Source: Rhynchopus euleeides (lineage: Eukaryota; Euglenozoa; Diplonemea; Diplonemida; Diplonemidae). Taken from it: a stretch of 64,000 nt of DNA. Positions 55,082-64,000 of the stretch are shown here, one piece after another; positions within the stretch are counted from its first letter, which is position 1; every line of letters begins with the position of its first letter. Under the pieces are notes generated by a model. That model ran no database searches and had not been told where the DNA came from. It saw only the letters and a program-made list of their open reading frames with translations. Location of the stretch: positions 1,550,001 through 1,614,000 of the forward strand of contig OY723250.1 in assembly GCA_963210315.1 (NCBI GenBank). The letters are read 5' to 3'. The translations under genes were made by a program, and so were the position numbers.

Positions 55082-56383
55082 CCCCCCCCCCCACCTGGCC
55101 AGGTGTCACTCCTCCAAGACAGTGATTTCTGACTGTTTACTCATAGACACAGCTACCATGGACAAAACCACCACCCCCTCCCACTGGCTTCATATTATGG
55201 AGTTCTGTGGGTTTCTCATCACAGCCCACACACACGCACACCCTGTGTAGTGGCCCTTTCTCTCTCTCTCTCTGCTTCTCTTTCCCGCCTAGAATTACAG
55301 AGCAAATCTTGTGGGAGTTTTGGGTCAACTGACTGGTGACCCCTGGCCACCCACCCCTTCCTCCACAGACAGTTTGGGTGGGGATGAGGGTTGCCTCTCT
55401 TGGTGTCGAACAGTAGACCAACGCGGCATGGCAGGGCATGGCATATCATGCCACCCTATTTAGCAGGGGCTGCGGCGAGCTCACTATTAAAATTGCACTT
55501 CTGAGCGGGAGGGTCTTCTCCCCCCGCACCCGCCCCCCCCCCCCCCCCCCCCCCCCACACGCACCTCAATCAAATAGCTACTGTTTTGTACCTCGACAGC
55601 TCTCTTTCCAACTTTCCCTTTTCTCAGAGATCTCTCGTATCCTGCGGACGTATACCTGGCTGCCTATGGGGATGGCCTTTCGCTGCGGTGTGTTTTAGGT
55701 AGAGTGGTTTCCTCCCGATAAGCCCATTGGAATAGCAGGAGACATGATACATAGCGCCGAACGCCCTTTTTCTTTTGCCGAAAAATTTCTCAGAGCGGAA
55801 GGCAGCTCCCCCCCCCATGGCCAGGCTGGCATATATTCAATTCTCTTAGCAGGGTAGGTTGCCTCGCTTGGTGCTGCAGAACAGAACAGAAAAGGTTCCG
55901 TGTCGCGGGCTCACACGGCCAACCAATTGTTCAATCCGTCCAAATATCAAAATAGGTGCCCAACGAAAAGCGCTCCTCCTCCCCTCTCTGTCTCTGGTGT
56001 GTTGTCCGCTGTGCTGCCAACAGGGGTGTGGGTTGACGCACCGTGAAGGAAGAGACGAACAGCATGGCCACCCCAGGGGCACTGAAAGGGCGGTGTGAGG
56101 AGCAGTGAAGATAAGTGCCGGGGCAGCGCGAGATACTTTTGGCAGCCGGGATGGGGAAAAAAAAAGGAAGGGACGAGGGAGGGTTTCCCAGTGTGATCTC
56201 AGAGAATGAACGGAAAATTCCCTCACCCCCTACTCCCCCCCCACCCCGGGTTTGCAGTTTTACACGCAAGTGGCACAGCTGAGAAGGCCCCTTTTCCATA
56301 TGGCGTATCCGTGACATTCAACCACCCATGCGCACACAGGTGTTTTCTAAACAAAAGGGAGAAGAGCGTTTTTCTCAGGGAAT
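55082..56383. other. Intergenic, no gene seen
   Basis: Short C11 run at the left edge, a (CT)n stretch near 55256-55272 and a long C22 tract near 55530-55555. No convincing frame. Confidence 0.4.
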
Positions 56384-57430
56384 ATGGAGTTCATTAGCGT
56401 CACGGGCATGGGTGCCGCTGTCCAGCATGCCGAATGCTGCATCTGCTTCGATGATCTCTGCGCGAGTCCCCTCGCGGTGATAATTACTGCAGGAAGACGG
56501 AGGGTATGATCTGACATTGCATTGTGGCCGTGTGGGATGTGGGGGTGAAGGTGTGGGGGTGGAGAAGGGTTAAAGGGTCTGCCACACGAAGCCACCGCCG
56601 CAACACCCTCCCCACACACAGGCGTGCAGCCACTACTTCCACTATGAGTGCATCAAGGACATGTGCCCCTTCGTCACCCGTGGGTACGGGATGGAGATGG
56701 AAGTGGAGGAGCAGTCCAACGCGAAGCTGAAGTGCCCCATGTGCCGTGCGAAGGGGGCCAGGATTGTGAAGATGCCTGACCCTGTCAAGGACCCGCGTTC
56801 GGTATGCAAAAAGAAACAATGTCACGAGGGGCGGGTGCGGGTTGAGGGTTTACTTCTTGCGACACGTCTTGCCCTCCTCCACCACTTCATCACCCTGCCC
56901 TGCTACAGTGGTTCTATCTCGTCGATGTTGAGCACGAAGGCTTCCTCACCAAAGACAATGTGCGGAACATATTGAAAGCGACGTGCGACCTGCACGAGGG
57001 GCACCTCGGGAAGATCATCGATCGCAACTGGCACACATGGGACCGCGACAACAGCGGCGGGGTGACGCCCTCCGAGCTGCCGGCACTGCTGCAGTTTGTA
57101 AAGAACAATGTTCCCGGGAGGAATAAGCGCAGCAAGCCCCCGCACATTGTGACGGACAGGGATGCGTGGTTCCGCTACTGGGATGAGGATAGCAGCGGTG
57201 CCCTGGACAAAGACGAGGTGGCGCGCGCTGTGATCAAGACATTCAATGCGGGTACAAGCAACGTCCCTGTCATCCAGAGTGTGCTGGACAACTCGTGGTG
57301 CCTTTTCGACCACACTGGCTCCGGAACCGTGTCACGTCGGGAGTTCCTTGCGAACGACGGTCTTGCGGACACCCTCCTGGCCTTCCTGCAGAGCGATGCC
57401 CGGTTTGCCCAGGTCGCCTCACCCCTCTAG
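56384..57430 (+). CDS. RING finger / EF-hand protein, paralogue 3 (divergent)
   Basis: Three exons: 56384-56503, 56622-56801 and 56909-57430, with introns of 118 and 107 nt (donors GTATGA and GTATGC, acceptors CACAG and TACAG); about 273 residues. Exon 1 carries the first zinc pair (CCIC, residues 18-21). Exon 2 carries CSHYFHYEC and CPMC, so the first intron splits the RING exactly as in paralogues 1 and 2. The second intron is unique to this copy. The first EF-hand loop (DVEHEGFLTKDN) has lost acidic ligands. DRDNSGGVTPSE and DEDSSGALDKDE look functional, while DHTGSGTVSRRE is weaker. EVARAVIKTFNAG and NDGLADTLLAF align with the family. A divergent, older paralogue, probably also a cytosolic E3 ligase. 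Confidence 0.85.
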
Positions 57431-58680
57431 CTCTGTGTGGTGCAGGGCTGCCGTGCACGCCACAGACCCGCTCCAGCCTGTGGCCATGCAGTGGTGGGTG
57501 GGTCCGCCGGGAGGAGGGGTCCAAGGGATAGGCAGCACGCCTTTATCGCCAGCATCCCCAGTAGGTCACGACCGTGCCACGATAGCTCGCGGCGTCTGGG
57601 GAGGTGTGTGTGGTCGCCGCGGGGTTGGCTGTGACAATGCCTACCCTCGGTGTGGGTGCATGCCGTGATTTGACACGGAGCAAATCGAGGCTGCGGCATC
57701 GATCGGGATTCCAATGGGGGCCCTCGCTACCAAGTGTGACTGAGTGAGAAAAAGTGAGAAGTCAGCCACGTTTGGCTGAAAACTGACGACTCGTGACTCA
57801 CAGTGACTCGTAGCGAGATCCCCCAATGCGAAATGTATTTTACCAATTGCGATTCTACGTCTTTCAGTGCGGTCTTTTCTTCACGGGACTGCAGTCTGTG
57901 CTATCATCAATCCAGGTAAGAAGAAGCTTGTCGCCAGATTTCACACGCTAAGGACAAACAGCTTCACTGCCCCTCAGGATAAGCAGGGCGTGTGCATGCG
58001 TTTCTGCACCTCACGGTGCCACTGGCAATGTACCCCACCAGTCTCTGTTGCCTGGCTGAACTATATTGGGCAGGCACAGATGACACATATCTGCTGACCT
58101 CCTGCATTTTTTGTTCGTGCAAATCTAGAAATCCCCGCCTGTATCCGAGTCCCACCAGGCCACAAACATCTCGCACGCCAGGTGGCTGTTCGTCGATAGG
58201 AACTGAGCAACCCTGGCTTTGCGGGGTACATCAAAGCGCATTGATGTGTCTCTCGATTCAATTCAAGAAGAACATCCCGGCTTGCGTCATGTGTGATTTT
58301 GAACCTCCTCTGAAATGTGACGTTCAGAGACGATTTAGGACGCGTCTGATTTTTTCCCATCACGGGGTGGACGTACTGCGTTGGGAGGCCCTCATTGAAC
58401 ACGTGATGCGTGTGCAGGACACACCACTCTGCAAACAATCTTCCCCGAAATGCCCAAACGACGCGTCCCGCCTTTCTGAGGGCGTGCGCATGCAGTAGTT
58501 TTTACAGTTTCAACAGTTCTCTCATACTAGGTATCCAATACACTTGGGCCGAAACGTTATCCCCCCCCCCCCCTCCCCCTTCTCTTCCACCCCCTTCTGG
58601 TCCCACCGACTCTCTCTCTCTTTTCTAGCCTCCATTTCCTGGCAAGACCGACATCCCCCCCCCCCCCCTCACGGCGGACC
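57431..58680. other. Intergenic with one MITE; poly-C tracts
   Basis: Apart from the MITE at 57716-57824 no feature is supported. C13 runs near 58561-58573 and 58657-58668 precede the next element. Frames near 58000-58500 lack motifs. Confidence 0.4.
57716..57824. mobile_element. 109-bp MITE, copy c
   Basis: The ends GGGGGCCCTCGCTA and TAGCGAGATCCCCC are flanked by AAT (57713-57715 and 57825-57827). Nearly identical to 37116-37224 in the opposite orientation, sharing ACGTTTGGCTGAAAACTGAC and the GAGTCACGAGTC words. Confidence 0.85.
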
Positions 58681-61648
58681 CACCACGGACTAGTCGCCCG
58701 GACGACTAGTCGGGACGACGGGTGAAATGACGACGGGTGAAACGACGGGTGGCACCCGTCGAGTCGACGGGTGGCACCCGTCGGCACGACGGGTGAACCT
58801 GCTGAAACGACGGGTGTTCCAGCCATTTCCTGTTGATATGGGCCAATTTCCATTGAAAACTAGGGGAGTACCTTGCATGGCATCAGGTTATTTTTCACGC
58901 CGAACTATCTTCCCTGCACAGACCCACCCCCCCATTACTTTCCATTTACAATTCCTAGTTGGTGAAGGGGCTGCCCACCGGTGGACCACCAGGAGGGGGG
59001 TGAGCCATCCAGGTGGGCAGGGGGCCTGGGGGTGGGGCCTCAAAACAACTCCCTCCCACGACGTCACTCCGCTCTCGAGGACAAACAAAATCACCTACGT
59101 ACCTGAACTGCCAAACACCCCCCCCCCTCACTTACGGGTGCGCGGATCTCATGTGCTCGTCGCGCTTTACAGTGGTTTTAAAGAGCTCGAAACAAACACA
59201 GCAACGCTTTTTCAGCACGCGCGAATGGTGACTGAGGTAGTGCTGGCTCAGTCCCTTCGGTTGTCCGTTTGCCGCACTCCTGGCATGTGACAGTGCAGGT
59301 CTGACACGGCGCGTTGTTTTGTGGCCGATGTGCAGCATCATAATGCGCAAACAGTGCTTCTCTCGTGTGGGCAACTTTGGAGCACACAATGCAGATATGC
59401 TGCTGCACAGGCACTGTACCGGATGGCGTTGGTTCTGGCACTTCTGGCACATCCTCGCTGTTGCCCCAGGATTTGGACTTGCAGATGCATGCGAGCAGCG
59501 TTGCCTTTGGAGTGGTGTTTTCCGGGTCGCCCAGAAATTGTTGGCCCCATCGCCCCCTTTTTGTGACGTGAGATCCAAGGCCGAGGGACTCGAGTCTCCG
59601 CTGCAGTGCTGCCGTTGCTCCCTTCCAACAAGCGTTCCTCGCAGTGACACGGCGGCAAAGCTTTATCGCGCCGAACTTCAGGAGGGTCGGTTGGTCCAGC
59701 AGGCCGCACCCCTTGCCTTTGGTCCTCTGCATTTCGAAGAGCAGCAGGTCCCGTTCGGCGGTCTGCTGCGATGTCACCCTCAGGGCATGGCGTTTGGAGA
59801 CGCCATTCCCCCTCTCCAGTTCCTCGTCACTCAGGGCGAGGGGGTGTGCATCTTCTGGATCAAACCAGTGGCTCATCGAATATGGATATATGTAACACCA
59901 CGCCCCTCGGATGTTCTCCCAGGTGACACCCACTCCAGGACAAACACAAGGATGTGCATTGCGATGAGCGAGAAGATGAACTCTTTCGCGCACTTTCCCT
60001 CCTGGTGGTACTTGATGGGGATGTCGTTGTAGCGGAAATGCACAAGCATTTCCATTACAATACAGAGTAGATGCTGCACCCCTTCGTCTTGGCAATGGTG
60101 AGTAAGCGACTCAGAACATCTCTGACCTGGTTTCCCGTCATGTTGGAACACGTTGAGCTGCCAAGGACAGCCTTCTGCACGGCAGGTCCATCAGGCAAGA
60201 TCTCTGCGAGTATTGCGATGAACCCGTTTATGTCGTGCAGGGGGTGTGATCGTGTACGCTGTGGAGGTGAACACCCCTGCGTACAGGCTCTCAAACCCAG
60301 CTTCATGAAGTTCCTGGATGCTAGCCCTGTGGCAGGCGTGGAGCTGTTTCAACCAGTCATTTCGTGGTGTGGTACAAAACGCGCTCCTGTGCGAAGATGA
60401 CCCCATCTTACTAAATGCCGACCACAGCTCAAGATGGTCCCCTGCTACCCTAAGCAGGCGAGCCGAAACATCACGTTCGCCTTTTCGAAAACCCCTCTCT
60501 GCACTCTTGCGATTTGCTTCAGGAAGTTGAACGTGAACCACGTTCTGTACTCATCCTTCTGCTAATCGGCAACTGTCACCAACCGTGTTGCGAAGGCACC
60601 GTCGAAAATTCCTACGGCCAGCCTGCTCTGCTGGGTCTTCTGTGCCTGTTTCTTCTCCGCCTCGTACAGCTTCACCATAGCTGCAGTGCCGCGGGGCAGG
60701 CGTCGGCCATCTCCTTGAGCCCTGTCGGGTGGTCCTTCCCGTTGCTCTTCCGGAGGCCCAACCCGACAAACTCGATGTCTGACCCGCTATTGACACGGGC
60801 AGCGTACATCGTGCGACCCTCCTTCGCGGTCGACTTGCTGATCACCCCACCCCCCAGCTTCTCATACTTTTTGTACAGGGCAAGACTGATGATGGGATCA
60901 GTCGACTTGATGGTAGTATCCGCCAGCTTGCCGAGAAGCTGCTTCAGGGCCATGTGGCTCAACCCATCAGCATCACGCTCGACAACATACGTGTTGATCC
61001 AAGCACGTACAAACACCGTCATGTCCACAGCGCTGGCGAGGGCCTGCGCTGCAGTACGCTTTGCCGCTGGCATTGATTGGTGTGGCTCGTCTGGGTGGCC
61101 TGGGTGGTGATGATGGTATCTTGGGGTATCTTGGCCTGGGTGGTGATGAGGGTACGGTATCTTGGAGACTGCCTTGTGGGTTGTGCAAGGGTTGGGGGCT
61201 GGGGCGAAAATTTGCCTGGCAGAAAAGTGATCACCTTCATGAAGTAGGTTGCTCTGTCAAACTGACACAGTTTGTCAGAGTCAAGATCCCTCGAACAATG
61301 AAAATCCACGAGAACAGCCGTCGCACATGCACTTGAGGCCCCATCACCAACTAGGAATTGTAAATGGAAAGTAATGGGGGGTGGGTCTGTGCAGGGAAGA
61401 TAGTTCGGCGTGAAAAATAACCTGATGCCATGCAAGGTACTCCCCTAGTTTTCAATGGAAATTGGCCCATATCAACAGGAAATGGCTGGAACACCCGTCG
61501 TTTCAGCAGGTTCACCCGTCGTGCCGACGGGTGGCACCCGTCGACTCGACGGGTCCACCCGTCGAGTCGACGGGTGCCGCCTGTCGAGTTTTCACCCGTC
61601 GTCCCGACTAGTCGACCCCACCCGTCACTGCCCGACTAGTCCGTGGTG
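58681..61648 (-). mobile_element. Long-TIR transposon with a decayed gene, 2.97 kb
   Basis: Arms of about 290-310 bp (58681-58972 and about 61336-61648) start CACCACGGACTAGTCG. They contain clustered GACGGGTG/CACCCGTC and GACTAGTC palindromes and then a conserved stretch including GGTTATTTTTCACGCCGAAC. I saw no clear target duplication, so the superfamily is unassigned. The interior carries a minus-strand gene with C2H2 zinc fingers, broken by several frameshifts. Confidence 0.82.
59132..61073 (-). pseudogene. Zinc-finger protein of the long-TIR transposon, frameshifted
   Basis: Starts at ATG 61073 and runs open for 133 residues (contains ALYKKYEKLGGGVIS). It then continues in other frames (KLYEAEKKQAQKTQQSRLAV near 60660, ERGFRKGERDVSARLL near 60490, DINGFIAILAEILPDG near 60215). 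A long frame at about 59178-60095 has MSHWFDPEDAHPLAL and a SAP-like KGATAALQRRLESLGL. The C-terminus has three C2H2 fingers: CIVCSKVAHTREALFAHY; a second whose Cys pair (CQECGK) and His pair (LSQHYLSHH) are now in different frames; and CCVCFELFKTTVKRDEH followed by MRSAHP. At least three or four indels disrupt it, so this copy is probably inactive. No catalytic motif recognised; the intact protein could be a transposase of an unassigned family. Confidence 0.6.
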
Positions 61649-61876
61649 CCACTTCTGATAAGTTCCAAACTGAACCGAGAGCCGTGAACAGCCCACCCCC
61701 CCCACCCCTCCGCCTCCCCCCCTCTCTTCGACGCCATCGAACGCCACAGATTAGAACCCCCTTCCCTTCCCACAGCAGGGAGGGCTAAGACCACGCCTCA
61801 CCACAACACCGCCACCCCCTTCCCTGCCTAGCCTGCTCTGCCGTGCCATGCCCAGCACACCCGCCACTGCATCACA

Positions 61877-62728
61877 ATGATGCCAGCCCGGGGGTTTTCC
61901 GAAGCTCCTCTCAAGCGTGCCCGGCGCTCCGCCCCTCTGCCGGGCAACCCGCGACCCGCTGCCGCCGCCACCCGCCCCCAAGCCCTGTTTGCCGGGGTGC
62001 TGACGACGCCTGCGCCCAGCAGGCAGCAGCCACCCGAGCAGGCGGGTGGGAGCGGCACACCCTCCTCCTCCTCCGCGTCCTCATCTGAGGCAACCCCCTC
62101 GGAGTTTTCCAGCGTGCAGGAGGGGGGTGGGGGGGGTGTCGCGGTGCACACCGCGCGGAAGTGCGCCAAAGCCGTGTCGCTTCTCCTCCGCGAGTATGGG
62201 GCTGTCCCTGACGGGGATGTGATGCACGAAACGCGCGAGGCAGCCGCGCGCCTCCTCGAGGCAGCTCTGGCATCTCTGGAGCGGCACGCCTTCCGCGAAA
62301 GGGGGAGCTCTGCGCAGGACATACACAGCCTCATCGAGCTTGCCTCCAGCCTGGTGCTGGATGTGAAGCTCACCGCAGTGCCTCTGACAGCGCTGCTACC
62401 CTCCACAGCTCGGCTGTGCCAGGGCATCGCGTCTGTCTGCGAGCCAATGCAGCCAGGCCCTGCCTGCCTGCAGGAGGGGAGGGCGGGTGTGGCCCTGCCT
62501 GCGGAGCCTTGCCACGCAGGGTTGGCCAGGCTGGCAGAGGGTGCTGCAGTGCTGCATCCCCGTGTGGCGGATGCGGAGGCAGTCTTCCTCCGCACCTCAC
62601 ATACCTGCGTTGTGTGTGGGGTGATTGGGGCGCCGGATCCGGCGTCACGCGCGCTGGTCTTCCCGACGCACTACTGCCTGGAGAAGAAGGGGCTTGCGCA
62701 CGGGCATTGTGTCACATATCGGGGGTGA
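61877..62728 (+). CDS. Unrecognised protein with C-terminal Cys/His cluster
   Basis: Single exon, 283 residues, ATGATG start. A short upstream ATG frame (61848) ends by overlapping this start. Residues 1-85 are Pro/Ala/Ser-rich and look disordered. Residues about 95-240 are helical and Ala/Leu-rich (EAAARLLEAALASLERHAF, LIELASSLVLDVKL). The last 40 residues hold C244, C247, H265, C267, H275, H277 and C278 (HTCVVCGVIGAP...THYCLEKKGLAHGHC), spacing that could bind one or two zinc ions. No named domain fits. GC-rich codon use matches the other host genes, so I take it as a genuine gene of unknown function, perhaps nuclear. Confidence 0.7.
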   Translation: MMPARGFSEAPLKRARRSAPLPGNPRPAAAATRPQALFAGVLTTPAPSRQQPPEQAGGSGTPSSSSASSSEATPSEFSSVQEGGGGGVAVHTARKCAKAVSLLLREYGAVPDGDVMHETREAAARLLEAALASLERHAFRERGSSAQDIHSLIELASSLVLDVKLTAVPLTALLPSTARLCQGIASVCEPMQPGPACLQEGRAGVALPAEPCHAGLARLAEGAAVLHPRVADAEAVFLRTSHTCVVCGVIGAPDPASRALVFPTHYCLEKKGLAHGHCVTYRG

Positions 62729-63353
62729 CATACACCTGAGGGTTGAATGGGGGAGGGGGAGCATAAAAGGAAGCGAGAGAGTGGGGTTCTCCTGAAGAGA
62801 GCTCGCATTTTGCACACCCTCTTTATAGTTGTTGGGGGGGGGGGGGTGAAGGGGATGGCGGATCTCTATCCTTCTCTTCTTCTGCTTCACACCGCTGCGC
62901 CCCTGCGCCCCTGCTCCCTCATCCCCCCACGCCCACACACCCTCCTCCGACACAGCTTGCAGAGCGGGTGTGAGTGTGGGGATAAGGAAGCTCTCTGTGA
63001 TTCAGCTTCGCCAAAACCTCCCCGAGTCCTTCCCCCTCCTCCCATCCGACACAACAACAACAAATTCACAGGGCATACACACCGCACACGGGTGCAAAAG
63101 GCGCACCCCCCCCCATCCCATCCCTGCGTTTTTTTCTTCTCAGTTTTTATTTGATTTCATCTTGGTGCGACACTGCGTGTCCGCAACCCGCACACCCCTT
63201 CCCCCCCCGCCCCCTTCCCTCTACCCCCGGGCTTTTCTTTGAAGCAGGGGAGGTGTGGTAGCGCTGTGTGTGTTTCGCACGCCAAAAAATGTCACGCCAG
63301 TACAGCCGCTCTTTACTCGTATTGTTTGTGATGCGTTGACGCTTCCACTTGCC
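62729..63353. other. Intergenic, no gene seen
   Basis: G12 run near 62833-62846 and C-rich stretches near 62885-63010 and 63190-63230. No supported feature. Confidence 0.4.
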
Positions 63354-63774
63354 GAGCTTGCCAGGTGGCGGGCGCAATGCTGGCCGGCGGTCTCTCCAAT
63401 CTGAAGAGACTTGGTCTGGCCCTGTCGGAGCTTGCAAGCTGGCCGAGGCACTGCCGCCGGCTCCGGCGCTGGAACAGTTGTACATGGGTCACAACGCGAT
63501 TGGCGACGAAGGAGCTTGCAAGGTGGCGGAGGTAATGCTGGCCGGCGGTCTCGCCAATCTGAAGACACTTTCTCTGCTGGGCAACTCGATCGGCGACGCA
63601 GGTGCGCAGGAGCTGGTCGAGGAGGCGCTGCGGACGGAGTGTGTTTCGCAGCTGACGTCCCTCGATCTGTTGGGGAACGGCGTTGGGCGGGAGGAGGCGA
63701 AGGAGCTCCAGCGGCGTGCGGACGCCGCGCGAACGTCGGGTGCAGGGATGACGAATGTGGTGCTGCGGCTGTGA
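63354..63774 (+). pseudogene. Leucine-rich-repeat gene fragment, frameshifted
   Basis: Ribonuclease-inhibitor-type LRR units of about 28 residues. The first (ACQVAGAMLAGGLSNLKRLG, from 63354) is in a different frame from the following three (LEQLYMGHNAIGDEGACKVA; ANLKTLSLLGNSIGDAGAQE; LTSLDLLGNGVGREEAKEL). The frame break is near 63415-63430. The downstream frame has a normal stop at 63772-63774 but no ATG at its 5' end. With only about four repeats it looks like the 3' end of a longer LRR gene that has lost its start. A missed upstream exon is the alternative. LRR proteins of this type usually mediate protein binding. Confidence 0.6.
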
Positions 63775-64000
63775 CCGTGTTGTCGGCGCTGGAGGCTGCG
63801 CGAGGTGACGTGCGGGGCGCTCGTGCCGTCTGCCCACTCGCCGCCCACCGTCCCTCCGCGCAGGGGCGAAGGAGCACTTTTTTTGAACAGTTTTTTCGCG
63901 TTTCTTCATTCATCCATGGAGTTCCTGTGTTTTGGGGTTGGGAAGGTCGTTCGGAGAGGCCTGATCTGCCCACTTCCCGTGTTGTGGTCTTTCGGACACG
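63775..64000. other. Window end, no gene seen
   Basis: No supported feature in the last 226 bases. Confidence 0.4.

Noticed and set aside
63221..63973. 250-codon minus-strand frame over the LRR fragment
   Set aside because: The opposite strand has clear LRR motifs; the minus frame is Arg/Pro/Ala-rich shadow sequence.

Overview
This is eukaryotic nuclear DNA, most likely from a free-living protist. Coding regions are GC-rich and are interrupted by short GT-AG introns (93-354 nt, donors mostly GTATGT). Nearly all of the intergenic DNA is eukaryotic DNA transposons, foldback elements and homopolymer tracts. All nine host gene models with reasonable support (one of them a decayed fragment) lie on the + strand, and C-rich stretches followed by AG sit upstream of several start codons. 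That arrangement would fit polycistronic transcription with trans-splicing, as in Euglenozoa (for example diplonemids), but no spliced-leader gene is in view and the taxon is an inference.

Layout. 1-7.3 kb: two small hAT-like elements (702-1675 and 5778-6452) and a 1.15-kb foldback element (3725-4871). 7.3-30.2 kb is the gene-bearing half: a PPR protein; a 1,935-residue membrane protein with six cadherin-like 'VNDPP' repeats, a PDZ-like segment and a multi-pass C-terminus; a type II membrane protein resembling fucosyltransferase-type glycosyltransferases; two close RING/EF-hand paralogues; and a membrane-anchored U-box protein. 32-36 kb is a nested palindrome: an outer foldback element containing four TA-flanked elements, followed by another TA-flanked element. 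40-47.5 kb holds two hAT elements in one poly-C tract. The first carries a transposase and a cysteine-peptidase-like ORF separated by a C17 frameshift; the second is split by an element containing a 41-bp minisatellite. 47.9-55.1 kb has five more elements, most of them inside poly-C or poly-G tracts. 56.4-57.4 kb is a third RING/EF-hand paralogue. 58.7-61.6 kb is a 3-kb long-TIR element with a decayed zinc-finger gene. 61.9-63.8 kb has an unrecognised gene with a C-terminal Cys/His cluster and a decayed leucine-rich-repeat gene.

How the genes relate. Three RING/EF-hand proteins and one membrane U-box protein suggest calcium-linked and membrane-linked ubiquitin ligases, but nothing shows that they share a pathway. 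The window's most distinctive property is its mobile-element ecology. Elements of at least two superfamilies (8-bp-TSD hAT-like and TA-TSD foldback) sit inside homopolymer C/G tracts, often several in a row. A 109-bp MITE family (3-bp TSD) has three exact-length copies, one of them inside an intron.
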